Source of the DNA: Mariniphaga sp964624645 | GTDB taxonomy: Bacteria; Bacteroidota; Bacteroidia; Bacteroidales; Prolixibacteraceae | Direction: 5' to 3' | Length of the DNA: 64,000 bases | Assembly: GCA_964624645.1 (NCBI GenBank) | Contig: CAZVAD010000003.1 | Span: 1 to 64,000, forward strand | In this document: positions 43,919 to 52,460 of the stretch, piece after piece | Numbering within the stretch: position 1 is the first letter of the stretch | Layout: every line of letters starts with the position of its first letter | The notes under the pieces: model-generated | The model's database searches: none | What the model saw: only the letters and a program-made list of their open reading frames with translations | What the model was told of the DNA's origin: nothing | Program-made: the position numbers and the translations under genes

Positions 43919-45025
43919 ATGAAAAATACCCGGAGAAACTTTATAAAAAAAGCAGCATTGACAGGCGCTTCAGTAGCTTCAGTTCCTTTGATTACTTCCT
44001 GTCAGAATACAAACCCGAAACCGGGGACAGGATTGACCGGAATCCAAAAAGATGAAAACCTGAGCAGTACGCTCATCGTTCCTGAAAATAACGGATTGAA
44101 AATTACCGGTACTTTTTTAGATGAAATCTCGCACGATATTCCCCATCAAAACTGGGGCGAAGCAGAGTGGGACCTGGATTTCCGGCATATGAAAGCCATC
44201 GGGATAGATACGGTGATTATGATTCGTTCGGGGTATAAAAAATTCATCACCTATCCTTCAAAATACCTGCTTGACAAAGGTTGTTATATGCCTTCGGTAG
44301 ATTTGCTGGATATGTTTCTGCGGCTTGCCGGAAAATATGACATGAAATTTTACTTCGGACTATACGATTCGGGCCATTACTGGGCTACCGGCGATATGAC
44401 ACATGAAATCGAGGACAATAAATATGTCATTGATGAAGTGTGGGAAAATTACGGAAGCAAGCACAAAAGTTTTGGGGGCTGGTATTTGAGCGGTGAGATC
44501 AGTCGCGCCACGAAAGGCGCTATTGGCGCTTTTCATGCCATGGGCAAACAGTGTAAAGAGGTTTCCGGTGGGCTGCCGACATTCATTTCGCCCTGGATTG
44601 ACGGCAAAAAGGCAGTTGAGGCAAGCGGCACGGTGCTCACCAAAGAGCAGGCCGTGTCGGTTCAGCAGCACGAAAAAGAGTGGAATGAAATCTTTGACGG
44701 AATTCACGAAGTGGTGGATGCGGTGGCCTTTCAGGACGGACACATTGATTACGATGAACTGGATACTTTTTTCACGGTGAATAAAAAACTGGCCGACAGA
44801 TACGGGATGCAATGCTGGACCAACGCCGAAACTTTTGATCGCGACATGCCCATAAAATTTCTGCCCATCAAGTTTGACAAACTGCGCATGAAACTTGAAG
44901 CTGCCCGAAAAGCCGGATACGAAAAAGCGATCACTTTTGAGTTTTCACATTTTATGAGCCCGCAATCTGCTTACCAACAAGCCGGAAACCTGTATAACCG
45001 GTACAGGGAGTATTTTGGTTTGTAA
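43919..45025 (+). CDS. DUF4434 domain lipoprotein with Tat-type signal
   Basis: A 368-residue exported protein. The signal NTRRNFIKKAALTGAS has a twin-arginine motif and ends in a lipobox-like ITSC (Cys28). The mature part resembles DUF4434, a TIM-barrel-like domain related to glycoside hydrolases, from GTFLDEISHDIPHQNWG, with WYLSGEISR and EFSHFMSPQSAY further on. No enzyme activity is known for the family. It lies opposite the sugar porter/epimerase pair, so it may belong to the same sugar locus. Confidence 0.75.
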   Translation: MKNTRRNFIKKAALTGASVASVPLITSCQNTNPKPGTGLTGIQKDENLSSTLIVPENNGLKITGTFLDEISHDIPHQNWGEAEWDLDFRHMKAIGIDTVIMIRSGYKKFITYPSKYLLDKGCYMPSVDLLDMFLRLAGKYDMKFYFGLYDSGHYWATGDMTHEIEDNKYVIDEVWENYGSKHKSFGGWYLSGEISRATKGAIGAFHAMGKQCKEVSGGLPTFISPWIDGKKAVEASGTVLTKEQAVSVQQHEKEWNEIFDGIHEVVDAVAFQDGHIDYDELDTFFTVNKKLADRYGMQCWTNAETFDRDMPIKFLPIKFDKLRMKLEAARKAGYEKAITFEFSHFMSPQSAYQQAGNLYNRYREYFGL

Positions 45026-45264
45026 GGGAATTGAGGTGAAGGATTGATTTGAAACTAAAGGAGTAAATGTATGCATCAGAATTTTCAGGATTGAAGACAG
45101 ATACAATTTCACGGCCGGTTTGTTATTCAATTTTGGCAGTAAAAATCTTTAATAGGAGTTCATGTTCAGACTAAAATAATTCCCTGAAAACGATTCTGCA
45201 AACTCTTAAGTTCAGTGAATTAAGCGGTTAATGTGTCGGGGTTGGTTGTTAATTATAAAAATCT
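45026..45264. other. Gene-free spacer
   Basis: 239 bp between the DUF4434 gene and the nucleotidyltransferase remnant. No gene or clear signal seen; it marks the left edge of the AT-rich accessory stretch. Confidence 0.4.
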
Positions 45265-45548
45265 TTACGTTATCTCAATTCCGTTTCGTTGAATCTCAAT
45301 CAGAAATCCGCTAAGGTCATTATCTTTTTCTATAAGTATTGGTTCAATCCTATCATCAATTTGTCGTCTTAGTTTCCACAATAATGGATGAATGGCAAAA
45401 AAATCCCCTTCAATTTTATTTACAACAATCGCAACATCTATATCACTGTTTGTTCGGTTTGTATTTTTTGCATAAGAGCCAAAAAGAAACACTTTCTCAA
45501 TGGGGATGTGCTTTTTGAGTAAAACACTGTATTCTTTGACTTTATTTA
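45265..45548 (-). CDS. Minimal nucleotidyltransferase (MNT-type), 5' end lost in gap
   Basis: The last 94 or so residues of a small nucleotidyltransferase. The motif VFLFGSYAKNTNRTNSDIDVAIV is the GS-x10-DxD catalytic signature (shown here in part). The reading frame is open into the N gap at 45549, so the N-terminus is missing; a GTG at 45492 is not a true start. Such MNT proteins usually pair with a HEPN protein as a toxin-antitoxin or AMPylation system; no HEPN gene is visible, but it could be in the gap. Confidence 0.75.
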
Positions 45549-45648
45549 NNNNNNNNNNNNNNNNNNNNNNNNNNNNNNNNNNNNNNNNNNNNNNNNNNNN
45601 NNNNNNNNNNNNNNNNNNNNNNNNNNNNNNNNNNNNNNNNNNNNNNNN
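45549..45648. other. Assembly gap (100 N)
   Basis: Run of exactly 100 N upstream of the nucleotidyltransferase. Its true size is unknown. Confidence 0.99.
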
Positions 45649-45678
45649 ATCAATGATTGTTTTTTATTCAGTTTTCCA

Positions 45679-47571
45679 TCACCAAAAAACCGGTTTCACC
45701 GGTTCAAAGCCGGCTTCCTTTGCAACATTTATGCTTTTTATCACATCGTTAACCAACGGAAAATCAATTCCATAATCGTACAATGTCCTGATCTCTTCCG
45801 GAGAGTCCGTTCCAAAATAATTGATGCGGATGCCTTTCGCTTGGAGTGATTTTGTATAATCTGCAAACTCAGGGGTGATTTTTCCGGTAAGCTGGATGAA
45901 GTCAGCGCCCAGTTCAATGGTATTGTTTACATAATCAAGGCTTGAGCCCTGCCTGTCCATGTTGCAGATCATAATTTCCGGCACCACGCGGCGCGCCTGT
46001 CTGGCTGCTTCGGCGCCGCATGCCAGAAAAGCCTGATGCAGCCGTCCCTGTTTTTTCAGCAGCCTGGCAAGCATTACGGGCAGTTCGCCGGCATCTTTAA
46101 TGTGAATGTTGAGCCAGACATTGTAGGGCATTTCTGCCAGAACCTCTTCAGGTGTCGGCACCTTTGCCCCGGCAAACTCAGGGGATTTCCAGCTTCCCGC
46201 GTCCAACCGTTTGATTTCATCAAGGGTGAAACCGGAGATTTTCCCTTTCCCGTTTGTTGTGCGGTCCACCGTGGCATCGTGCATCACAACCATTTGATTG
46301 TCTTTTGTGAGCCAGGCATCGAACTCAATCATCTGGGCGCCTGCCTCAACGGCTGCACGAAAAGCAGGTATGGTATTTTCCGGATGGGTATCCATTGCCC
46401 CGCGGTGGGCACAAACGCCCCGTTCGGGCATTTCAATTGCCGACAAATCCTTTTTTCTGTTCAGGTCAACTACAAATCCCTTTTTGTCGATGAGTTTTCC
46501 GTTTTCCAGTGTAAACATCAGTTTCCCTAAGTAGGCCGGATTTTTATCGGAAACTTCGTGCGGATTTCCGCCCGCCTGTGCCACCAAAACTGAATTTTCA
46601 TAGGTTGGCACTTCCAGCAAAGTGTGGGAATGCCCGCCGATGATGGCATCAAACTGTGGAAATGAGCCGGCAAGCAGCAAGTCATTTTTATACCCCATGT
46701 GCGACAGAACAAGATTGAGCGCTGCGCCATTGTTTATAGACGGGAGATATTTTTCGACCGTTTCATTCAAATCCAGCTGTTTCACTCCGTCCCGCTTTGC
46801 ATTGTCGGTGGACAACCCCAAAACTGAAATTTTGTATCCGGCAGAAGTATTCAGTACGGTAAATGGCTTAGGCTGAGGCAGCTTATCTGTACTGACTTCC
46901 ATATTTGCGGCCATAACCGGGAAACGGGCGGCATCAAGCGCCTGACGGGTATAGTCTTTAATGTAGGCAAACTCATGGTTTCCAAAGGTCATGGCATCGT
47001 ATCCGAGGGCATTCATTTTTTGAATGATTTCCATTGCCCGCTCACCATACCATGCCGTGTCTTTTGGCTGGCTGTTGTTGACCGTCCAGCGGTTGGCATG
47101 ACGTACAAAAACATCGCCTGCTTCAAACAGAAAAACATCGTCATATTTTGCCCGTGCCTCTTCAATGGTTCCGGCCAGTTCATCTCCCTGATTGAAGTCA
47201 AAATGGCGGTCGTTGGTGTGGAAAATGATTATCGTATCCTTTACGGGATAATTTATGGCAACTTTTTTCAATAAGCGTTCTGCCGGCAGAAAAACTCTTC
47301 CTGAGCCTTCACTTCCACTGATTTCCAGAATGTAGGAGCGGTCAGGTTTCACTTTCATATGGAATGAACCGTCGGGTTGGATTGCGCTGTGTTTGTACTG
47401 CCTGCCCGGTTTGGTCTCATTGTCGCGAAGAAGCTTTGCTTCAAGAATCTCCGGGGTATTATCTGTTTTATTGCTGACAATTCCCGACAAAATTATTTTT
47501 TGCTGACTGCATGAAACTGAAAATAAAACAAATACGATAAATAATAGCCAATTTAATTTTACTTTGTTCAT
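45679..47571 (-). CDS. Fusion lipoprotein: metallophosphatase (5'-nucleotidase type) + glycerophosphodiester phosphodiesterase
   Basis: A 630-residue lipoprotein (signal ending SVSC, Cys21). Residues about 25-100 look like a small beta-sandwich. About 112-370 is a calcineurin-type metallophosphatase of the 5'-nucleotidase/UshA group: FHTNDRH (118-122), EAGD, TFGNHE (196-200), SHMGYKND and GGHSHT. The usual 5'-nucleotidase C-terminal substrate domain is absent; instead about 383-625 is a GDPD domain (CAHRGAMDTHPENT, MIEFDAWLTKD, MHDATVDRTTNG). It may release phosphate from phosphodiester headgroups in two steps outside the cytoplasm (inference). Confidence 0.87.
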   Translation of the reverse strand: MNKVKLNWLLFIVFVLFSVSCSQQKIILSGIVSNKTDNTPEILEAKLLRDNETKPGRQYKHSAIQPDGSFHMKVKPDRSYILEISGSEGSGRVFLPAERLLKKVAINYPVKDTIIIFHTNDRHFDFNQGDELAGTIEEARAKYDDVFLFEAGDVFVRHANRWTVNNSQPKDTAWYGERAMEIIQKMNALGYDAMTFGNHEFAYIKDYTRQALDAARFPVMAANMEVSTDKLPQPKPFTVLNTSAGYKISVLGLSTDNAKRDGVKQLDLNETVEKYLPSINNGAALNLVLSHMGYKNDLLLAGSFPQFDAIIGGHSHTLLEVPTYENSVLVAQAGGNPHEVSDKNPAYLGKLMFTLENGKLIDKKGFVVDLNRKKDLSAIEMPERGVCAHRGAMDTHPENTIPAFRAAVEAGAQMIEFDAWLTKDNQMVVMHDATVDRTTNGKGKISGFTLDEIKRLDAGSWKSPEFAGAKVPTPEEVLAEMPYNVWLNIHIKDAGELPVMLARLLKKQGRLHQAFLACGAEAARQARRVVPEIMICNMDRQGSSLDYVNNTIELGADFIQLTGKITPEFADYTKSLQAKGIRINYFGTDSPEEIRTLYDYGIDFPLVNDVIKSINVAKEAGFEPVKPVFW

Positions 47572-47627
47572 TTTTAAAATGTTAAAGGGTTTTTTACATT
47601 TTTTTTACTTTGTCCAACGTTCAGATT

Positions 47628-48356
47628 TCAAAATATCCAAAATTTCCTTACTGACCTCTTTATAAAGTTTTTAAATTCCGGCTCGTTTATAGCACGTTGA
47701 GCTAAACTAAAAACAATAAGCTCAAAAACATCATAAGCATAATCATCACTTACTTTTATATTGCATTTTTCAGCCTCAACTTTTGTCGCAGTTGTATAAA
47801 TTCTTAATGTGTCTCCACAATCATGTTTCCATATTTTTTTTGTTTTTGAAAAACGATAAACAACTATTTCAATAAACTTGAGGGTTTCAATAGCTAAAGC
47901 AGGATAAAGATTAGCTATTAATATTTTAATTGTATCATTAATTTGTTTTGGAGTATGAACTTTTATGTGGTAAAGAACTAATTCTCCAAATTGTCTTCCT
48001 TTAAATTGTTTCTCTAACTTTTGAAGCGAAGTGTTTTTTGATTTTAGAAATTCTTTCCTAGGTTTTGTTTTTTCTTTATTAATTACTTCAATTTGTTCAT
48101 CGTTGGTATTTTTGTAAATAACAGCAATTTCCAAATCAAGTAATTCAAATATATCTTTAGGAGGTCTCTTTTCTGAAATTAGCAAATTTAATGTTTCTAA
48201 TGCAGATTTTTTACTTTCTGATATACTAAGTTCTAATGCAGGAATTAATTCTTCTTTTATAAATTTACATGCTATTTCTACTTTTCTTGGGTCATTATTC
48301 GATAGTCCAGTGACTATATTTTTAATTTGGCTTATTCGTTTTTTTGAGTCATACAT
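47628..48356 (-). CDS. Hypothetical protein
   Basis: A 242-residue, mainly helical and lysine-rich protein with no signal peptide or membrane segment. The N-terminal 100 residues look like helical repeats; a charged linker (NKEKTKPRKEFLKSKN) follows, then a second region with LVLYHIKVHTPKQINDTIK. No family is recognised. The DNA is clearly more AT-rich than the core genes, suggesting transfer. A decayed gene lies directly upstream. Confidence 0.6.
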   Translation of the reverse strand: MYDSKKRISQIKNIVTGLSNNDPRKVEIACKFIKEELIPALELSISESKKSALETLNLLISEKRPPKDIFELLDLEIAVIYKNTNDEQIEVINKEKTKPRKEFLKSKNTSLQKLEKQFKGRQFGELVLYHIKVHTPKQINDTIKILIANLYPALAIETLKFIEIVVYRFSKTKKIWKHDCGDTLRIYTTATKVEAEKCNIKVSDDYAYDVFELIVFSLAQRAINEPEFKNFIKRSVRKFWIF

Positions 48357-48376
48357 AGTTAGATTTTTAAAGTTTT

Positions 48377-48790
48377 TTAATTTCGAGAATGCCCAAAATT
48401 TAAAATTTTAGTATTAAATATTTCAAACACAGTTCTTGATAATAAAAAGCCTGCTGCAATATTATCTTCAAAGCAAGATGTCATTTCATGATTAATATCT
48501 GAATTAGTTGGATTATGTAAATACCATATTATTTTCCAGAATGTGGATATTCTAATTTATTAATGAATTGATATACGTGCTGATATGAAATTTGATAAAC
48601 TTCGATTGCTATGGTAACAAAATAAAGGTACATATCTTCTGTGTTTAATAGATTGTTATTTACCTATTTTAGATAAGCTCTAAAGAATATGAATCTTTCT
48701 AAAAACTTTTTATCATATCTTGAATTAAAATACCCATCAATTTTTCTTTATGATTAGTCAAAATTACTTTTTCGATTGCTAAACATTTAT
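48377..48790 (-). pseudogene. Decayed gene with stops and frameshifts
   Basis: On the minus strand several protein-like pieces follow one another in different frames: a first piece with VILTNHKEKLMGILIQDM, then FLERFIFFRAYLK ending at a TAG, then TEDMYLYFVTIAIEVYQ with FINKLEYPHSGK ending at TAA, then IIWYLHNPTNSD through NIAAGFLLSRTVFEIF to a final stop at 48377. The frame changes lie at or near A/T runs, so sequencing error cannot be fully excluded, but at least three disruptions point to decay. The original function is unknown. Confidence 0.6.
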
Positions 48791-48828
48791 TACAAAACTA
48801 TAATTATCAATATTTTCATAAGTTTTTA

Positions 48829-49142
48829 TTACCTTTGGTTTTCTTGATTTTGATTTTTTAGTTCATTAAGGGATCTTTGAAAAGAATATTTCTCAAGCCA
48901 TTTTTGCGCATGCCTTGAAATGGCACCCGTTCCACCATAAAATTCTTTTAATTCTTGGGGTAAGTCGTAAGGAAAATTTGCAACATATGATGTTACTCCA
49001 AATGCAAATGGTAAATCCATTTTTAGTTCTTTTTTATAAGGCATTAATCTATATCCTTCAGGTGCCAGGTTTGAACGCCTTGGATGATAAGGGTCAAAAT
49101 ATAGTTTATTCCATTGAGTTGCATCTATACAAACTAATTCAA
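48829..49142 (-). CDS. Hypothetical protein, 5' end lost in a gap
   Basis: The last 104 or so residues of an unrecognised protein, with ELVCIDATQWNKLYFDPYH, APEGYRLMPYKKE and GGTGAISRHAQKWLEKY. The frame is open into the 10-N gap at 49143, so the start is missing. AT-rich and lysine-rich like its neighbours. It may form a unit with the next upstream gene (49269-49610). Confidence 0.5.
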
Positions 49143-49152
49143 NNNNNNNNNN
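49143..49152. other. Assembly gap (10 N)
   Basis: Ten N between two sequences that seem unrelated: an open frame on minus to the left and a different open frame on plus to the right. Confidence 0.99.
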
Positions 49153-49291
49153 GGACACGGTTGCCTTTATGGATGAGCTTGCGAAATATCAGCATGAAAA
49201 CGGTGGGTTCGGAGGACTTTATTATGAGTTCGATTATCAGGGTTCGTGCTTAAAAACCACCGAAATTGCTATCGGTGATCAGTATACATAG
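49153..49291 (+). pseudogene. Fragment of a plus-strand gene beside the gap
   Basis: About 45 codons open from the gap edge, reading FMDELAKYQHENGGFGG, then FDYQGSCLKTTEIA and a stop soon after. The QxENGGFG...S-x-LKTTEIA pattern is like the first alpha-toroid repeat of prenyltransferase/squalene-cyclase-like proteins. Its G+C-richer codons differ from the AT-rich flanks. It ends over the 3' end of the minus gene at 49269, so it is a truncated piece or a mis-joined contig end. Confidence 0.35.
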
Positions 49292-49610
49292 TAATCTTAC
49301 TCATAACTAATTCAAATTCATCTATTGGATGCTCTGAAATTGGCGTTATTGTACTTCCAATTCTATGGAAAAAAACAGCATGCCCTGTTTTACCTCTTAG
49401 CTTTCCTAAATATTTGATTTCGCCCATTGGTCCATTGACAGGAATTGGATTTGTTATTGATCCAAATTTACCAGTTGCGTTAGGTAGTTTATCACAAGAT
49501 AATCCTTTTAATATTATATTAGCTATTAGAGGGTCAAGTTGTTTAACATCAGAAATTTGATTTTCAAGTGACTCGTGGAATGATTTTTTTTTATTGAAAA
49601 GTCCGAACAT
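49269..49610 (-). CDS. Hypothetical protein
   Basis: A 113-residue protein starting MFGLFNKKKSFHESLENQ. It has a Gly/Pro-rich middle (GKFGSITNPIPVNGPMGE) and a C-terminal ITPISEHPIDEFELV. No family is recognised. It has no signal peptide or membrane segment. AT-rich DNA; possibly co-transcribed with the gap-truncated gene to its left. Confidence 0.5.
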   Translation of the reverse strand: MFGLFNKKKSFHESLENQISDVKQLDPLIANIILKGLSCDKLPNATGKFGSITNPIPVNGPMGEIKYLGKLRGKTGHAVFFHRIGSTITPISEHPIDEFELVMSKITMYTDHR

Positions 49611-50092
49611 AGTTATTTAATTTTTGATTTTTTAATACTCCACAACATCTATGTATTCGCTATTCAAATTATATTTGAACCCTAAGATTTATATAGAAAA
49701 TTTTAAAAATGTAAATTATGCTGTTTAATAGTATTTCATATTATATGATGAATTCCTAACCATTCATCATTTCTATCTTTTATTATTAAAACAACAAATA
49801 TAAAGAAATTAATTGAATTGGTGCAGGAGAATAATATTGAAATAATTTGTCATTTAGGTCATGTTACAGATTAGAAATAGGAAGTATTACTGATTGTTCT
49901 ATTTCAGATAAATTGAGTCTAATTTTTTTCTACTTAAATTTTTGTTTTTGATGAACACGCATTCAAAATCATCAATAATTTGAGCAAAAATAGAGAAAAG
50001 AGGGGGTTTATCCGGCAAAAAATCAATATTAATCCCAGTAAATATATTCAACCGGAGCTGTTTCTTATCTTTGCATTCATTATTTCTAAAGC
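49611..50092. other. AT-rich intergenic region
   Basis: 482 bp with no intact gene. One 37-codon stretch on plus ending at 49874 reads IKKLIELVQENNIEIICHLG and may be the remnant of a gene. The right end holds an exact -7 element for the EamA gene. It is the right edge of the AT-rich accessory stretch. Confidence 0.4.
50066..50073 (+). promoter_or_regulatory. Candidate -7 promoter element of the EamA gene
   Basis: TATCTTTG matches TAnnTTTG exactly, 19 bases before the ATG at 50093. No clear -33 element is seen. Confidence 0.5.
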
Positions 50093-51001
50093 ATGAAGTC
50101 AGACAAAATAAAGGGATATGTCTTTGCAATCATCGGCACGCTTGCATTTTCGAATGAATATATTTTCAGTAAAGCCGCATTGAACGAGGTATCCCTTCCG
50201 GTATTCGGGGTCTATTGGTTTTCGGTCAGCACTTTGATTATTTTTCTTTTTGCCCTGCGGAGCAGAAGTTTGTTGCAGATTAAAACACTGACGAAAAAAC
50301 AGGTCAGAATTCTGATTACCTTAGGCTTCCTGGAGATATTGACCACCACCTCCTTTTATCTGTCGGTTCACATCATTCCCGACCCGGCAGTTACTTCATT
50401 TCTGGGGAATATGTATCCGGTGATGCTTGCTTTGGGTGGAATTGTTGTTCTTGGCGAAAGATTCGGACCGGTTGAGATTTTCGGAGCTTTCCTGGCCCTG
50501 GCCGGCGCTTTTATCATCGGCTACACAGGCGAAACGGAGCTGAGCAGGTTGTTTATTCCCGGAACCGGCATAGTGCTGGTGAATGCCCTTTTGGCCACAA
50601 TCACCTCTTTGGTGGTTAAAGTGCACGTGAAAAAGCTCAGTCCCGAATTGCTGAGCCTTAACCGTTCGGTGTGGTTGCTGGTTTTTTCATTCATCATGTT
50701 TTTTGCGCTCGGACATTCTTTTGCCATTCCCCTTTCGGCGCTGAAAAATATTGTTGTCGGGTCGGCGCTCGGCCCTTCGCTGGCAATCATCACGATTTAT
50801 TACTCCTTCCGGTATATGGAAGCTTCGCGCTCATCTGTGGTGCAAACTTCAAAAGGAATTTTTGTGCTGATTGGCGCTTATCTTTTCTTTGGAACATTGC
50901 CTTTGACACACCAGCTCATTGGCGGATTGCTCACCGTAATCGGCGTGCTGATTATGACACTTGCCAAAGCCGCAATAGATAGAAAAATTAACTTTAAATG
51001 A
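50093..51001 (+). CDS. EamA family (DMT superfamily) transporter
   Basis: A 302-residue inner-membrane protein with about ten helices arranged as two EamA repeats. The first runs from IKGYVFAIIGTLAFSNEYIF, with FLGNMYPVMLALGGIVVLGE closing it; the second has SVVQTSKGIFVLIGAYLFFG and QLIGGLLTVIGVLIM. EamA proteins export or import small metabolites or amino acids; no substrate can be given. Upstream of the export module (76 bp). Confidence 0.88.
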   Translation: MKSDKIKGYVFAIIGTLAFSNEYIFSKAALNEVSLPVFGVYWFSVSTLIIFLFALRSRSLLQIKTLTKKQVRILITLGFLEILTTTSFYLSVHIIPDPAVTSFLGNMYPVMLALGGIVVLGERFGPVEIFGAFLALAGAFIIGYTGETELSRLFIPGTGIVLVNALLATITSLVVKVHVKKLSPELLSLNRSVWLLVFSFIMFFALGHSFAIPLSALKNIVVGSALGPSLAIITIYYSFRYMEASRSSVVQTSKGIFVLIGAYLFFGTLPLTHQLIGGLLTVIGVLIMTLAKAAIDRKINFK

Positions 51002-51077
51002 GTGTAAATGAGCGAATGCAGGCATAGTTTTTGTGCAAAAATGAGTTATTTTCGAAAATTTCCCCAAAAGTTTAAAT

Positions 51078-52460
51078 ATGAGTAAAAAAATATTTATAAC
51101 GACCGGCGTCGCTGCCCTGGTGTTGCTTGCCGGTTTTTTTCTGCTGACGCAATCCAAAAGCGAAGTTGAAAAAATTACGGCTCAGGTTATCCGTGGGCCG
51201 TTTGAGATGCTGGTTTATTCCAGCGGACAACTTGAAGCGCAAAACTCTGAAAACATTGTGGTGCCCGAAAATTTACGCGACCCCGATATTCGAATTTATG
51301 AAATAAAAATCACCGATTTGGTTGAAGAGGGAACCGTTGTAAAATCGGGCGACTATGTAGCTACGTTGGATCAAAAGGCGGTAGAAGAAGCGCTCACCAA
51401 CGCGCGCGAAGAGCTTGAACAGGGATATAATGAATTTGAAGATGCCAAGATGGACTCCAACCTCACCCTCAGCAATGTGCGTGACCAGATTATCAATGCA
51501 CGCGAAAATGTGGAGGAGATGAAAATAATCCTTGACGAATCAATATTTGAATCGCCTGCTGTCATTCGCAAGGCAGAAATGGACTTAGACAAAGCCAAAC
51601 GAAGGCTGGAGCAGGAGATTCAGGGCTATGTCCTGAAAGAAAGACAGGCAGCCTCACGGGTTGAACGAAGGAAAATTGATCTCCGCCGCCAGGAAAACAG
51701 AGTAAATAAACTCAACGAAGTCTATCATTCACTGGTTATTACCGCACCCAAATCGGGAATGGTCATTTACGGAAAAGACCGTACGCGCGAAAAAATCAAA
51801 GTGGGTTCCACCGTCAGTTCATGGATGCCTGTCATTGCCACACTCCCCGACCTGACTTCGATGCTTTCCACAACCTATGTGAATGAAATTGATATTTCCA
51901 GTCTGAAAGTCGGGCAAAAAGTATCTTTGGGAATTGACGCCATGCCTGAAAAAGAGCTGGAGGGAGAGGTGGTCTCTGTGGCCAACATCGGGCAGCCCAT
52001 GCCAAAAAGTGATGCCAAGGTTTTTGAAGTCAAAATCAGAATTTTTGGTGATGTTTCAGACCTGAAACCGGCAATGACCACCAGCAACCAGATTCAGACC
52101 GGTTTTTATACCGATACGCTTTATATTCCTTCCGAAGCTGTTTTCAGCAACGATTCACTGCAGTTTGTCTATCTCGAAAAGAGCGGAGTCACAAGGCAAG
52201 TGGTTGATTTGGGGAATCAGAATGAAAATTATGTTCTGATTCGGAAGGGTCTGAACGAAGGCGATGTGATTTTGCTCACAGAGCCTGCTTACGCAGAGGA
52301 ACTTGCATTTGAAGGAATGGATATTTATCTGGAGATAAAAGAGCGCAGGAAACAAGAGGAAGAAGAAGCCAAAAAAGCCCGGGAGGAAGAGAAGGAAAAA
52401 CCTTTTGAGTTGCAGAAGAAGAAAGAAGGAAGTCAGGAACAATTTATCATTATCGGATGA
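51078..52460 (+). CDS. Periplasmic adaptor protein (HlyD/MacA-like) 1
   Basis: A 460-residue membrane-fusion protein: a single N-terminal helix (about 5-22), a split biotinyl-lipoyl-like domain (EEGTVVKSGDYVATLD and VITAPKSGMVIYGK), a long coiled-coil hairpin (about 95-215), then beta-barrel and membrane-proximal domains. The C-terminus is an unusual Glu/Lys/Arg-rich tail (about 415-450). It should bridge an inner-membrane transporter to a TolC-like channel. Its stop overlaps the permease start (ATGA). Confidence 0.9.
   Translation: MSKKIFITTGVAALVLLAGFFLLTQSKSEVEKITAQVIRGPFEMLVYSSGQLEAQNSENIVVPENLRDPDIRIYEIKITDLVEEGTVVKSGDYVATLDQKAVEEALTNAREELEQGYNEFEDAKMDSNLTLSNVRDQIINARENVEEMKIILDESIFESPAVIRKAEMDLDKAKRRLEQEIQGYVLKERQAASRVERRKIDLRRQENRVNKLNEVYHSLVITAPKSGMVIYGKDRTREKIKVGSTVSSWMPVIATLPDLTSMLSTTYVNEIDISSLKVGQKVSLGIDAMPEKELEGEVVSVANIGQPMPKSDAKVFEVKIRIFGDVSDLKPAMTTSNQIQTGFYTDTLYIPSEAVFSNDSLQFVYLEKSGVTRQVVDLGNQNENYVLIRKGLNEGDVILLTEPAYAEELAFEGMDIYLEIKERRKQEEEEAKKAREEEKEKPFELQKKKEGSQEQFIIIG

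Noticed and set aside
45500..45775. Open frame on plus running through the 100-N gap
   Set aside because: It exists only because N codons are not stops; it is antisense to the nucleotidyltransferase and fusion genes.
49899..50129. A 76-codon frame on minus
   Set aside because: It overlaps the promoter and start of the EamA gene and has no recognisable features.
50622..50634. A second CACGTG with a GAAA flank, like half a parS site
   Set aside because: It is inside the EamA coding region (VKVHVKK), and only the right half fits the parS consensus.
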